Position numbers and translations under genes: made by a program | Shown here: positions 11,401-21,300 of the stretch, one piece after another | Position numbering within the stretch: the stretch's first letter is position 1 | Layout of the letters: each line of letters opens with the position of its first letter | The notes under the pieces: generated by a model | What the model saw: only the letters and a program-made list of their open reading frames with translations | Told to the model about the DNA's origin: nothing | Databases searched by the model: none | Assembly (NCBI RefSeq): GCF_949628265.1 | Contig: NC_088788.1 | Coordinates: 18,414,001 to 18,478,000, forward strand | Reading direction: 5' to 3' | Length of the DNA stretch: 64,000 nucleotides | Source of the DNA: Cloeon dipterum | Taxonomy: Eukaryota; Arthropoda; Insecta; Ephemeroptera; Baetidae

Positions 11401-14400
11401 AAAGGCCGAGATAAAACCAGGCACTCCGATTCCCAAGCTTAGAGAAAAGATAAAAACGCTGGAGGATAAGCTGGAGATTGAACATACTGTGCATGTTCAG
11501 TACAAGCAAACGTTGGAGGAAATGGAGAAGGAGCTTGCGTCAAAGACAGAGGCTCTGCAGCTGAAGTCAAAGGAGTACGAGGTCCTCTTCAATGAGAAAT
11601 CTTCATTAGTAGTTCCTGGCACCCCTGTGTCGGTTCTGCACGACAGAATAAAACAGTTGCAGGAAAAGTCGAGCCAGCTTCCAGGAACACCGCCTGCTCT
11701 GTTGAAAAAGAAGATCAAACAGCTGGAGGATGAGTGCAAGTATGTCGAGACGGAGTTGAGTGAACTGAGGGAGTTCACCACTTTGGAAAAGCAAATCTAC
11801 GACGACTGCAAAGTCAAGGAGCTGCGTGAAGAGACCAATCAGCTCAAACTGTCCATCCACGATTATGAACAGCTCTGTGCTGATCTGCGAAAAGACCATT
11901 CTAGTTTGACTCTCCACAATGCAGATCTGAAGGATCAGATTGAAGAACTTAACAAGTTAGTAGAAACTCTGACTAAGGAGCTTGAAACCAATAAAATGTG
12001 GAACTCCAAAGCGAACGAGCAGCAACTCATTTGGAAGAGAGATCTGGTAAGAAATTTTATTAATTATATAAAGGGGGATTAGCATAATATGATAAAGGAA
12101 CTAAAATGATTATTTAAAAGTAGAGGTGTCAACCACGAGATTTAAGGCGGCGGCTGGCGAAGCTGACAATATTTTAAATGTGATGTTTGATAGTTATTAA
12201 CGGCCCAAAGGTCTGGAAGATATTTTTTCCCCAGCACTTTCATTTGACCCTCTGTCACTGGCGGCACGGTAGCTACCCATTTGACTCAAAATTTGCGCGG
12301 CTGGCTGGGACCTCTATTTAACAGGAATTTTCATGACATCTAATTGAATATTCTAATTTTTGTAATCAAGATAATTTTATATTTATATTAATCTGAATTA
12401 CTATAGCACTGCAAAGAACCAATCAATATTGATTCCTAACAACAGAATGGGCGGTAAAATTAGAGGTTATTTATTTGATTATGACATTAATTAAGATATT
12501 TTACAAACTACAATATCATAATAAATACTTTTTAATTTATATTATGAATAAATTCTCAAAAGCCCCAACTGATTGATATTTTTACAAATTTTCCAGGACC
12601 AGTGCCGCGAGCAAATAACAGAGATGAAAAACCGGTCGCAAGATTGGATAGACGAGAAGGAAATTCTAAAAACTCGCTATGAGTCCAAAATAAAAGAGTT
12701 AACTGCTTCGCTGGAAGAAGCCTGGGCTGCACAGGATGGAGGCAGCAGAAGAAAAAGCACCACGTCAGTTCTCTCTGTCAGCGACACTGGAGCAGACCTG
12801 AGCGCACTGCAAAAGAAGATTTGCGAGTTGGAAGCATCACTTGCTGAAGCACACTCAAAACTGGCTTCCAGTTCTGCAAATTCAAGTTGCCAAACTGAAC
12901 ATGACACTGAGGAGATCGCTGTCAACAAAGAGCAGTTGCAGCTGAGGCTGAACCAAGCTGAAAACGAGCTGGCTTCTCTTAGAAGCAAGAGGTTGGCCGA
13001 GTCGAGCTCGCAGACTAACCACGATGACGACATTCCGTCCGACACTCAAGGATTAATGCCAGAGCTGGAGAAAATTCTGGACGAGAAGAACAGCCTGGCA
13101 GAGCAACTGGAGAAGCTGAATTCAGAACACGCGGATTTGAAACTGAATGTGGAGTCGATCATGCTGGAGTACGAGTCGATGCAAGCTGAGGTGCAAGACC
13201 TGAGGGTTGAAAAAGAAAACGCACATCAGGAGGCAAAGAAGGTTGCTTCGTTGAATGAGGAAATTAGAACAATGCAAAGCATACTTGCCTCAAAGGATGA
13301 AGAAATAAAGAATCTCAATAGACTGAGGATAGAATCCAGCAAAGCTGTCTCATCTCTCAGGGCTGAAAGTGAGAGAGTCTCAACTGAGAATGTGGAGTTG
13401 TTGAAACAAATTGCCAGCTTGGAAAAGAGCATTGTTGATCAAGAGCGGCTGCAAGAGCAAATCTTCTTTATGACCCAAGAAAACGAACAAAAGCAGTTCC
13501 AACTAGAGTGCAAACAGGAGTCTCTGAACTTCAATCTAACCGAAATGGACCGCCTGAAAAACGAGCTCAGCCATGCCAGGCTCAATGCCTGCCAGCAACC
13601 TGACGTCTCTATCAATCTAAACAAGAAGATTGCAGATCTGGAGCTTGAGAAAGCATCCGCAGAAGAGGCCAAGAATGGTTTGGAACTGCATGTGCGGTCT
13701 TTGCAGTGTCAAATTTCTGCTTTGGAGAAAAAGATTGATTTTAAGGAGCTCGCCTCCAGAAATGAAGAGGATCGTCACAATTTGTCTATGGTAACGATCT
13801 TTATTTCAATTAGTTTCTTTTTACAAAATTAATTTAACTCTTTCAGCACAATTATGAGCTGTCACGAAGTCTTAACCATAGCTCTGACAAAGGACACCAG
13901 CCAGGATCAGTGGGCCATCTCACCAATCGTTCCCCTCAAATACCACAAATTGTAGAAGAGCTGAAGGAACAGATGAAGAGGCTGGAAAGTGCTAATGAAA
14001 CGCTCAAGTCGGAGCTGAATAACGTAACAAAAGAGAAGCTTGAGTTATCCTCATACACTCGGAGAATTGAAGAGCTTGATTCGTTTTTGGCCTTTATTAA
14101 AAATGAAGTGAAGCAACTGACTGGAGAAGCAGCCAAATCTTCCAATTTAAAGGAGCTTCATTCAGAATTATTAAGCGCTTTCATGAAGAAATCACACAAA
14201 GTCTTTGCAGATTTGAACGATAATATCAGAGAGTTAGAGGTAATTTGAGGTTTTATCAAAATAAGACTTGAAATTTCACATCATTTTATTCCAGACAAAA
14301 TATTGCAATTGTCAGAGGCTACTGAAGGAACAAACCGAGATTGCTAAAGCTTCCGAGAATGAAAGGAGAGCTATCCAAGACGCATTTGCAGAACTTCGGG

Positions 14401-17400
14401 CGACCGTCACTACTTACGAAGAAATCATCGATGACTACAAGGTGAAAGAAGCAAGGCAGACTGAAGAACTAGAGAACTGCCAAAAACTGATGATCGAAAT
14501 GCAAAGCAAGTTGGATGAGAGTCACAACGACTCGATGGTCACCCTGAGCAGCAAGGAGTTAGGTCTCACGTTGGAGCTGAACGAAGTCAAGGAGTGTCTT
14601 GAAATGGCGGTTCAGGAGGAGAGACAATTAATAGCCAGATTGGCGGAGAAGGAGCAAGAGCTTGTCTTGGCTCGGGAAAGCCATCAAAAGCTGAATGAGA
14701 AGATCCATAAACTGGAAACCAATCTGCAAGGAACGCAAGCCGTGCTAGAAGAGACCATGCATATCGCAGAGACGGCCAAAGAAAAAGAATCTGAGCTGAT
14801 AGCGGAGCTCGCGTCTAACAGAGAGAAGGTAACAGAGCTGGAGCACGCACTTGACGTGACTGAAAAGAGCAGCTGCGCTGACAAGGCGCGATGTGAGCAG
14901 CTGCAGGAGGAGATCGAAACCTTGAAGGGAAAGCTCGCCGAAGCAGAAGATCTCGAGCTGAAAATGTCTGACGACATCATGGACAAGGTGATGGAACTGG
15001 AAAGAATGGCCGCCCTGAGTGAGGAAATCACCAAGCTGAAAGCAAAAATATCTGAGTTGGAAGGTCTCTCGTCGAGTTCCACTGAGTTGGAAGTGCTGAG
15101 GCAGCGGGTGGAAGAACTCGCTCAATTCGAGAGCAAAGCAGCTGAGGTCGACCAGCTGTTAGAAAAGATCAAAGAACTTGAGGCCCTGAAACAGGAGGTG
15201 GAAGAAGTGCCCAGACTGAGAGTGCGCATGGCGGAGCTGGAGGCTGAAAAAGCTGTGATGCTGCAGCAGCTAAGTGGCAAGGAGTTGGAATTGGAAGAGA
15301 CAAAGTCTGAGGTGGAAAGGCTGCGTGGCGAAACTGCCCAAGTGGAGGAGCTGAAGAGCAAACTCTCTGTGCTGGACGAGTACCAACGGAAGGCTGAGCA
15401 CCTGAAGGCCGAAGTGGCCAGTCTGAGCAAGACGGGCGAAGAGCTGCACGAAGTCAGAGGGAAGTTACACGAGATGAAGAGCACGATGGAGGCGCTGGAG
15501 GAGACGGCCGCCGAAGCCACTCGCCTCAGGGACCAGGTGGCAGAGCTGGAGGTGCAGTTGGAGGAAGCCAACAAGAACCTCGAAGCGCGCATGACCTACG
15601 CCGCCAAATTGGAGGAGGAGCTGGAGAAGGCAAAGTCGGTGACCAGTTTCCTGGAGAAGAGTGTCAACACCACGACTGATCTGCAACTCACGCTGGAAGC
15701 CAGGGACATGGAGCAGATCCTGGCCCTCGAGAGTGCCAATATGAACATCAAGTCTGAACTGCAGCAAGTGATCAAGGAGCGGGAGTCTCTAGTCTCGGAA
15801 AGGTCCAGCTTGGAGGAGAAGGTGGTCGAGTTGGAGAACACCATTTCGGAGCTGAAAGGCAAGTGCGGCAGTCTGCAAAGTGTGCTTGCTCAGCACACGG
15901 CCAAAGAAGCAAAGATGCTGGAACAAATCTCCTGCTTGCGAGCGGCGGCGGAGGAGCTGAGCAAGGAGAAGGACCGACTGCACGCCGAATTGGAGGCGTT
16001 GAGAGTGGTCCAAGTGAAAGCCAATGATTCTGAACAGTTCTCAGCCGAGCTGGACGAGGTGAAAGCCATTCTGCAGGAGAAGGACTCCGCGCTGCAGCAC
16101 GCGCTGGAGAGCAAGCAGGCGATCGAAGCTCTCTTCCAATCGAAATGCGAGGAAGTGAGGCTGACCGAGGAAAAGTATTCAGCTCTGCTGGAGGAACACA
16201 GACTGTGCTGCTCTGAGCTGGAAGACGCCAGACGCGAGTTGGAGGTGGCCTGCGAGCAGAAGTCGCAGCTGCAGTCCAACCTGGAGATGTACAAGGCCAA
16301 CATTGAACAGCTGAGAGGCTCTCTGGACGCCGCCGAGGCCGAGAAACAGCAGAACCGGGAGCAGCTGCAGGCTGACGCCATCAGGCTGGACAACGAACGC
16401 TACGAAATCGAGTTGCAGCTGCAAGAGAAGACGAGCCAGGTGTCCGACCTGGAGGCCAAGATCACAAACACCAACACCATCCTGAACAGGGTGGCCGGCG
16501 AGCGGGACGTGCTATCCATTAGGATGCAGGAGATGCGCGACAGCCTGGCCACCACCAGCCAGGAGCGAGACGAGCTGCGCGACAAGTGCAAGGAGAATGA
16601 CAGTGACTACGAGGAGCTGCTCTCTGCCTACAGGGAGATGGAGTCCAAGAGCAAAAACTTCCAGGTGATGTCCATCCACCTGCGCGAAGAGAAGGCCGAG
16701 CTGACGGCCAGGCTGCAGAAACTGGAAGAGCAGGTTTCCTCGCTCAGCTCTGTGGACCACGCCTCGTGCCAGCAGAGCCTCAAGCAGATGGAAGCCAAGG
16801 TGCAAGAGAAGCACAATGAGCTGGTGACCGCCAAGCGGGATCTGTCCAACGCCAATGGAGAACTCATCTACCTCAAGATGAACATGAAGCCGGAGCCGTC
16901 GGTCCTAGACCATCCAAACTTCTTTAAAACCCAGAACGTCAAGCTTGAGAAGAAGGTCTCCTCGCTTCAGGAACAGGTGTGTTCAAATTTTATACAAACA
17001 CTTGCGGTTTTGAATTGAAATTTTTAATTAAAATCCACGTATTAAATATTTGTCGACACCCTTTTGGCATGGGTTCTCAAGTTTGGGCGAATTTGCTGTA
17101 TATTTGCTTCTATGTAGCACCATAAAATTTTAATCCTTTCGCCTTTAATTTAATATGTAACAAAAATATTTGGCTAAAATCAGGGGCTCAAAGTCGCGGT
17201 TTTTCTTAAGGGTGATTTTGTTCAGAGAATAAAATGAAATTTAACATTTGCCTCGATAAAGGTGTCAAAAATGTTCTACATTTGACGCCAAATTAGTCGA
17301 TTTTGTAATCTCTAATTAATTGTGAGGCACTCTTTATTTCACTCTTCTCATTTTTGCCCTAATTCAACGTTAATGTTTCAGGTGAACGATTTGACCATCC

Positions 17401-17879
17401 AATTAACAGCAGCCAAAATCAAAAAGGAGAGAGACCCTCTGCCCGTGAACTTCTGTCTGCGGTGTCTGCCCAAAGGCCTTCCCATGGACTGCGCTGTCCA
17501 GGCAGTGGCTAACATCCAAGAGGCCGCCGTCCAGGCGCCTCCAGACAACGACACCCTTTGCGACAGGATTGACGGCTTCACGCCCACCAGCGCGATCACA
17601 GAGGTGATAATTTTAAAATCAAATTTTCAAATTGACCCAAGATTATTTTAATTACAGGCCGCCCGTATGTACGGAATGAGGGACCAGATCAAGGATCTGG
17701 AGGTCCAAGTCGAGAACCTCCAGAGAGATCGTAAAATGTTCAAAGACGTCCTGCGCAGGCGAATGGCCACGATCAAAGCTCTTGAATCTGAGCTCTCACA
17801 GAAGGAGCAGGAAAACAAGAAGATGCAACCCGGCCAGGAAAACAAGCCTGGCGCGCCGCTCATTTATAAAAATAATTAG
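8498..17879 (+). CDS. CENPE: Kinesin-7 / CENP-E-like mitotic motor, 16 exons
   Basis: Exons: 8498-8657, 8776-8898, 9044-9158, 9213-9447, 9515-9708, 9763-9891, 9945-10062, 10115-10210, 10268-10346, 10402-10573, 11212-12046, 12597-13790, 13847-14239, 14295-16976, 17382-17603, 17658-17879. All are in phase, giving about 2322 residues, in the CENP-E size range (about 2200-2700). The motor (about 8-330) has P-loop GQTSSGKT (90-97), switch I NDRSSRSH (199-206), switch II DLAGSE (234-239) and the neck-side TLLFASRAS. Residues ~475-625 contain repeated TP motifs. The rest is almost continuous coiled coil, including an 894-codon exon. From family knowledge, CENP-E is a plus-end-directed kinetochore motor for chromosome congression. 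The C-terminus (IYKNN) has no CaaX box, unlike vertebrate CENP-E. ATG 8498 begins the conserved IKVGVRIRP strand with a short leader. Confidence 0.95.
10574..11211 (+). other. Intron 10 of the CENP-E-like gene
   Basis: GT-AG intron, very AT-rich. It joins the Ser-rich linker after the motor to the TP-repeat exon in phase. I see no gene or repeat inside. Confidence 0.8.
11212..11760 (+). other. Exon part encoding five TP-motif coiled-coil repeats
   Basis: Within the kinesin stalk, five Thr-Pro sites recur, each followed by a short basic/hydrophobic helix start: [45 protein letters not shown] and [12 protein letters not shown]. The last three share PGTP-x(3-4)-L-x(2-3)-[KR]-I followed by K-x-L. 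Spacing varies (about 22-75 residues). TP could be a site for proline-directed kinases such as CDK1, or a helix breaker at repeat boundaries; both are inference. Confidence 0.75.
12047..12596 (+). other. Intron 11 of the CENP-E-like gene
   Basis: GT-AG intron containing repeat copy B at 12146-12213 and a GC-richer patch around it (about 12120-12320). The remainder is AT-rich with no coding potential. Confidence 0.8.
12146..12213 (-). repeat. Short intronic repeat, copy B (reverse orientation)
   Basis: Read on the minus strand this begins gacctttgggccgt and continues with ctatcaaa, tcac, taaaa and a GC-rich tail. It matches copy A at 3369-3437 block by block. The neighbouring GC-richer sequence may belong to the same element, but I could not align it reliably. 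Confidence 0.6.
16977..17381 (+). other. Intron 14 of the CENP-E-like gene
   Basis: GT-AG intron of 405 nt after the giant coiled-coil exon. AT-rich, nothing else visible. Confidence 0.8.
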
Positions 17880-18278
17880 TCCCTTCTAGAAAACTGTCTC
17901 TCTCAATTTGTAAATTATTATTCTTGTTACATCGAATCTCTTCTCTGCCAATCCTTGAATTCAATGCATTTTTAAGCAAAATATCGAATAGTTGTGTGTG
18001 TATGTTAATGAAATAATTTTACTACAATTTTTGTACTCAGCATTCTTGTTTTATTGTACATAGTATTCTTGATATAAATAATAATGTATAAAAATTGAAC
18101 TTAAAACTATCTCTGGAGTATTATTTTGTTGCAAAATACTACACCATAATGATTGTTGAAAACAAATACTACTAGATATAATATCGATATTCAGAAGAAA
18201 TTGGCAACAACGCGCTCACTTCGTCACTAGCTAATGAAGTCCACTTGAATCGTCACACGCACTCGACTTCCACGCAGC
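17880..18278. other. Convergent 3' region of the CENP-E-like and ADAMTS genes
   Basis: Only 399 nt separate the two stop codons, so the 3' UTRs must be short or overlap. On the plus strand there is no exact AATAAA, but AATAAT-type variants occur near 18080. On the minus strand an exact AATAAA is present at 18050-18055. Confidence 0.7.
18050..18055 (-). terminator. Candidate polyadenylation signal of the ADAMTS gene
   Basis: AATAAA on the minus strand, about 225 nt beyond the ADAMTS stop codon. Use of this signal would make the ADAMTS 3' UTR antisense to the kinesin 3' UTR. Confidence 0.45.
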
Positions 18279-18397
18279 TCATCTTTGTAACTGCACGGCT
18301 AGCAGTAAAATAAGGCACCAGTCCAGGACTAATTTTGCAGAAGAAGATTTCGCATCCTCGCTGCTCGCCACTGCGTACCCAGCTGCAGTGTCGTCTA
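18279..18397 (-). other. Last ADAMTS exon, hydrophobic C-terminal tail (possible GPI signal)
   Basis: Joined in phase to the exon at 18447-18539, this encodes about 39 residues: a small-residue/Ser stretch (AVASSEDAKSSS) followed by LVLDWCLILLLAVQLQR and stop. The order small residues, then a hydrophobic run at the extreme C-terminus is that of a GPI-attachment signal. Three candidate acceptors exist: the CTGCAG before 18397, and a second CTGCAG 15 nt further on, which keep this frame; a TAG upstream would instead stop after seven codons. Confidence 0.5.
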
Positions 18398-21300
18398 CTG
18401 CAGATATTTTTCAACTACTACAGGTTCGGACACTTTCAATCATTACCTGTTTGCATGGGTGGGTTGTTCACGTGGATTGGATTGTGCAGGTCCAGAGAAG
18501 GTTCATCTAGCTTCACTTTGTTCGCGTTGGCCGTTTTTCCTGGTGTTTCAAAATTGATATTTTAAGAGATATATATTTTAAAGATATTTACAGGACTGCA
18601 ATTAGCTTCATACTGCAAGGTTGGCTTGTGCACATGATTTAAAAATTTTATTTAAAAAGGGCTGTATAGAATTAAAACAATGCGCATTAATCAAATTAGG
18701 GCCAAAAGTAAAAATTTAATATTAAAATTTTGCCCGATAAATTACATGGCCCATCTATAAATTTTTTTGCTTGATTTTGATTCCTCTTTTCGTATGAATT
18801 GTGAGGTAAATTTCCCTCCTGGTGAAATAATCGTGATTTTTAACAGGGAGACAGTTCACGTCACCTGATTAAAATGCAAGCAGATTTTATCGGAAATTTT
18901 AAAGGGGCACTTTGGGCAAATTTGAGCTTATGGTTAAGCTAAAAAATCTCAATTTTCAGCTGAATTTTACCTTCAATTGTGTCAATCAGGTAGTTGAGAG
19001 TGTCTGAATCGAGTTGTGAAGTGACGACGGCAGATTCGTTGGCAGGCAAAACGCTCCTCCTTCTTCTCTCGGACAGAAGCTGGTGGACTCCGTGTGGAAT
19101 GAGCCTGTGAGACTGCAGCCTGGGGGTCAGGTCGCTGCCGAACTCCTGCACAGGATTATCATAAGAATTAAGAGAAATTTCTTATCGTTGTCGGGAGTTG
19201 GGTTACCAGGCATTTGCCACTGACGCAATACGCCTGTCTCGAGCGAACGCCGCGACCGCAATCCGTGCCGAAGGGAAACCAACCCTCCTCGCCGTTTACC
19301 AGGTAAAACCTGTGAGGTACGGCCTCATCCTGGCAGGCAACTCGACACGGTCGGTCGGGATCCTCTGTGGAAGGACCGGAAAATTTTATTTTAGATTTTT
19401 CATTTTAAAAATTAACTCGTTTTTGTGCTTTGTGTAATTTTTTAACTTTATATTTTAATTGGATAGATTAAAATCTTGTAAGTGTAACTAATGTTATTTG
19501 CGGAAATTTGGTAGTGAAAAAGCGCGTCAATTTTATCAAAAATCAATTTTTCACAAAATATATTAAATGAGTTTTGATACTCTTTTTTAAGGGTATCAAA
19601 TATTTGTTTTTAAATGTGCTCGTTCGAAAATTTATAGTTAAAATTTTTAAAATATATAGTGTACATTTTAACCATTTTAACAAGCTTTTTGGTTTTAACC
19701 ACATCTCTCTATATCTCTGAAGCTTGCACCGTTTTCATTAAGTCATTCTTTTGAAAAGTATCAAAGAGTTTAAACTTCAACATCTCCGGGTGTTTTGGTC
19801 GGAAATTTTGGCAGCAACATATTATGTGAAATAAAATACAAACAATTTTCTGAAATAATGCGCTCCCATTCTCAATTTGAAAGGTACAGCAAAAAACATT
19901 ATTTTTTAAGAATTGAGGAAACGTACCAATCGACGGGGAAATTTGCATTCCGATTCCAGATAGTCTTCTAACTCTCTCTTTATATCTCGAACAAACGGCA
20001 CTGGCATGCTCAAACGGCGTTTTCAACCTCACGCAACTCTGTGATTATAAACAACCGAAATTAAAACAAAAAATACCCTAGAAATGGATTTGTCGTTTTA
20101 CCTGTGAATCTTCAGGTTCGCAAAGTTGGATGCTTCTCGAGTCGCCGTCGGTGCAAGGCCCTCTGCAATCCCGAGAAACGAGTCTAAGGCCGCGACCTGG
20201 CGCTATACAGTTGGACTTACAGCGTCCGCCACTGGCCGGAAGGGGCCTCCACGCCGACCACGTGGACGTCTCGTTTCGCAAGTTGTTCTAATAAATTGCA
20301 TTAAATTTAATTAATTTTCGCAAACATTGAAAGTTAAATATGTGTACTATTGAGTTTGACGCGATTCGGGCGCGGTTGCTCTGTAGAGTGCAAATTTCAG
20401 GGTCTTCCTTGAAAGTCGCGTCTGGCGCGCAGGAGAAGTATTCGCAACGTCCAGAAACGCAAAGTCCTCTTTTGTTGTTGGAAGGGAACAAAGCTCCGGA
20501 GCGTCGGCTCACCCGATTGTTACTGAAAATTGAATATTATTTTCAAAACTGAAATTCATCGTGTTTTTTTTATTTTTAATGATATAAAAATGATTATTTT
20601 CTAACATCATCCTACCAAAATTGCTTTAAATATTTTTACGTAATAATTTGCAATCATATATTAAAAATCACTCCAATAAAGCCATTAAAAAATGAGAAAT
20701 AAAGAATTGATTATTTCACACAGGAGATAGCGCGCAAAAGCGCTCAACCTTCTACAGTTCCATGCGCTCCTGATACAATATTGAGTAAACGTGTCACTCT
20801 GAGCGGTATAAACGAGGTCTCTAGCGATACGTACACGTGTACGGTTGGTTCGTTCCTAAACCGGCACTAAACAACCTCACTCATTAAGCTCATTTTTAAT
20901 TCAATATTCAAGTGAGTTCGTTCAATCGAGGAAAATAAAATGGGAAACTTTAAATTAAAATAATTTTAAATTTGATGTTAAATGCTGCAAGCTGCATTTA
21001 ATTAAATTTCATACTTCGGTTGTCGGGGCAGTCCTTTGCAGGCTGTGCCGTCGGGGAAGGTCCATCCTCGGTTTTTCGCACCACCCCGCTTTTTGTAACA
21101 CCAGACTGCACACGCTTCCACAGCTAGAAGGATTGAAAATAATAAAAAATTTGCTGTTTATAACAGAAGCACTATAATTTTAAATATAATCTTACGGTCG
21201 GAGGACTCCCTCTGGGTGCCAGTTCCGAGAAGATCAGCGTCGACTTCTTTGGCGCGTCCGCACACTTCGTCAGCAAAGTCACGCAACGTCGTTCGAGGCA

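Noticed and set aside
14684..16867. Long minus-strand open frames opposite the kinesin coiled-coil exon
   Set aside because: They are shadows of a Leu/Glu/Lys-rich coding strand and give Ser/Leu-rich nonsense with no motifs.
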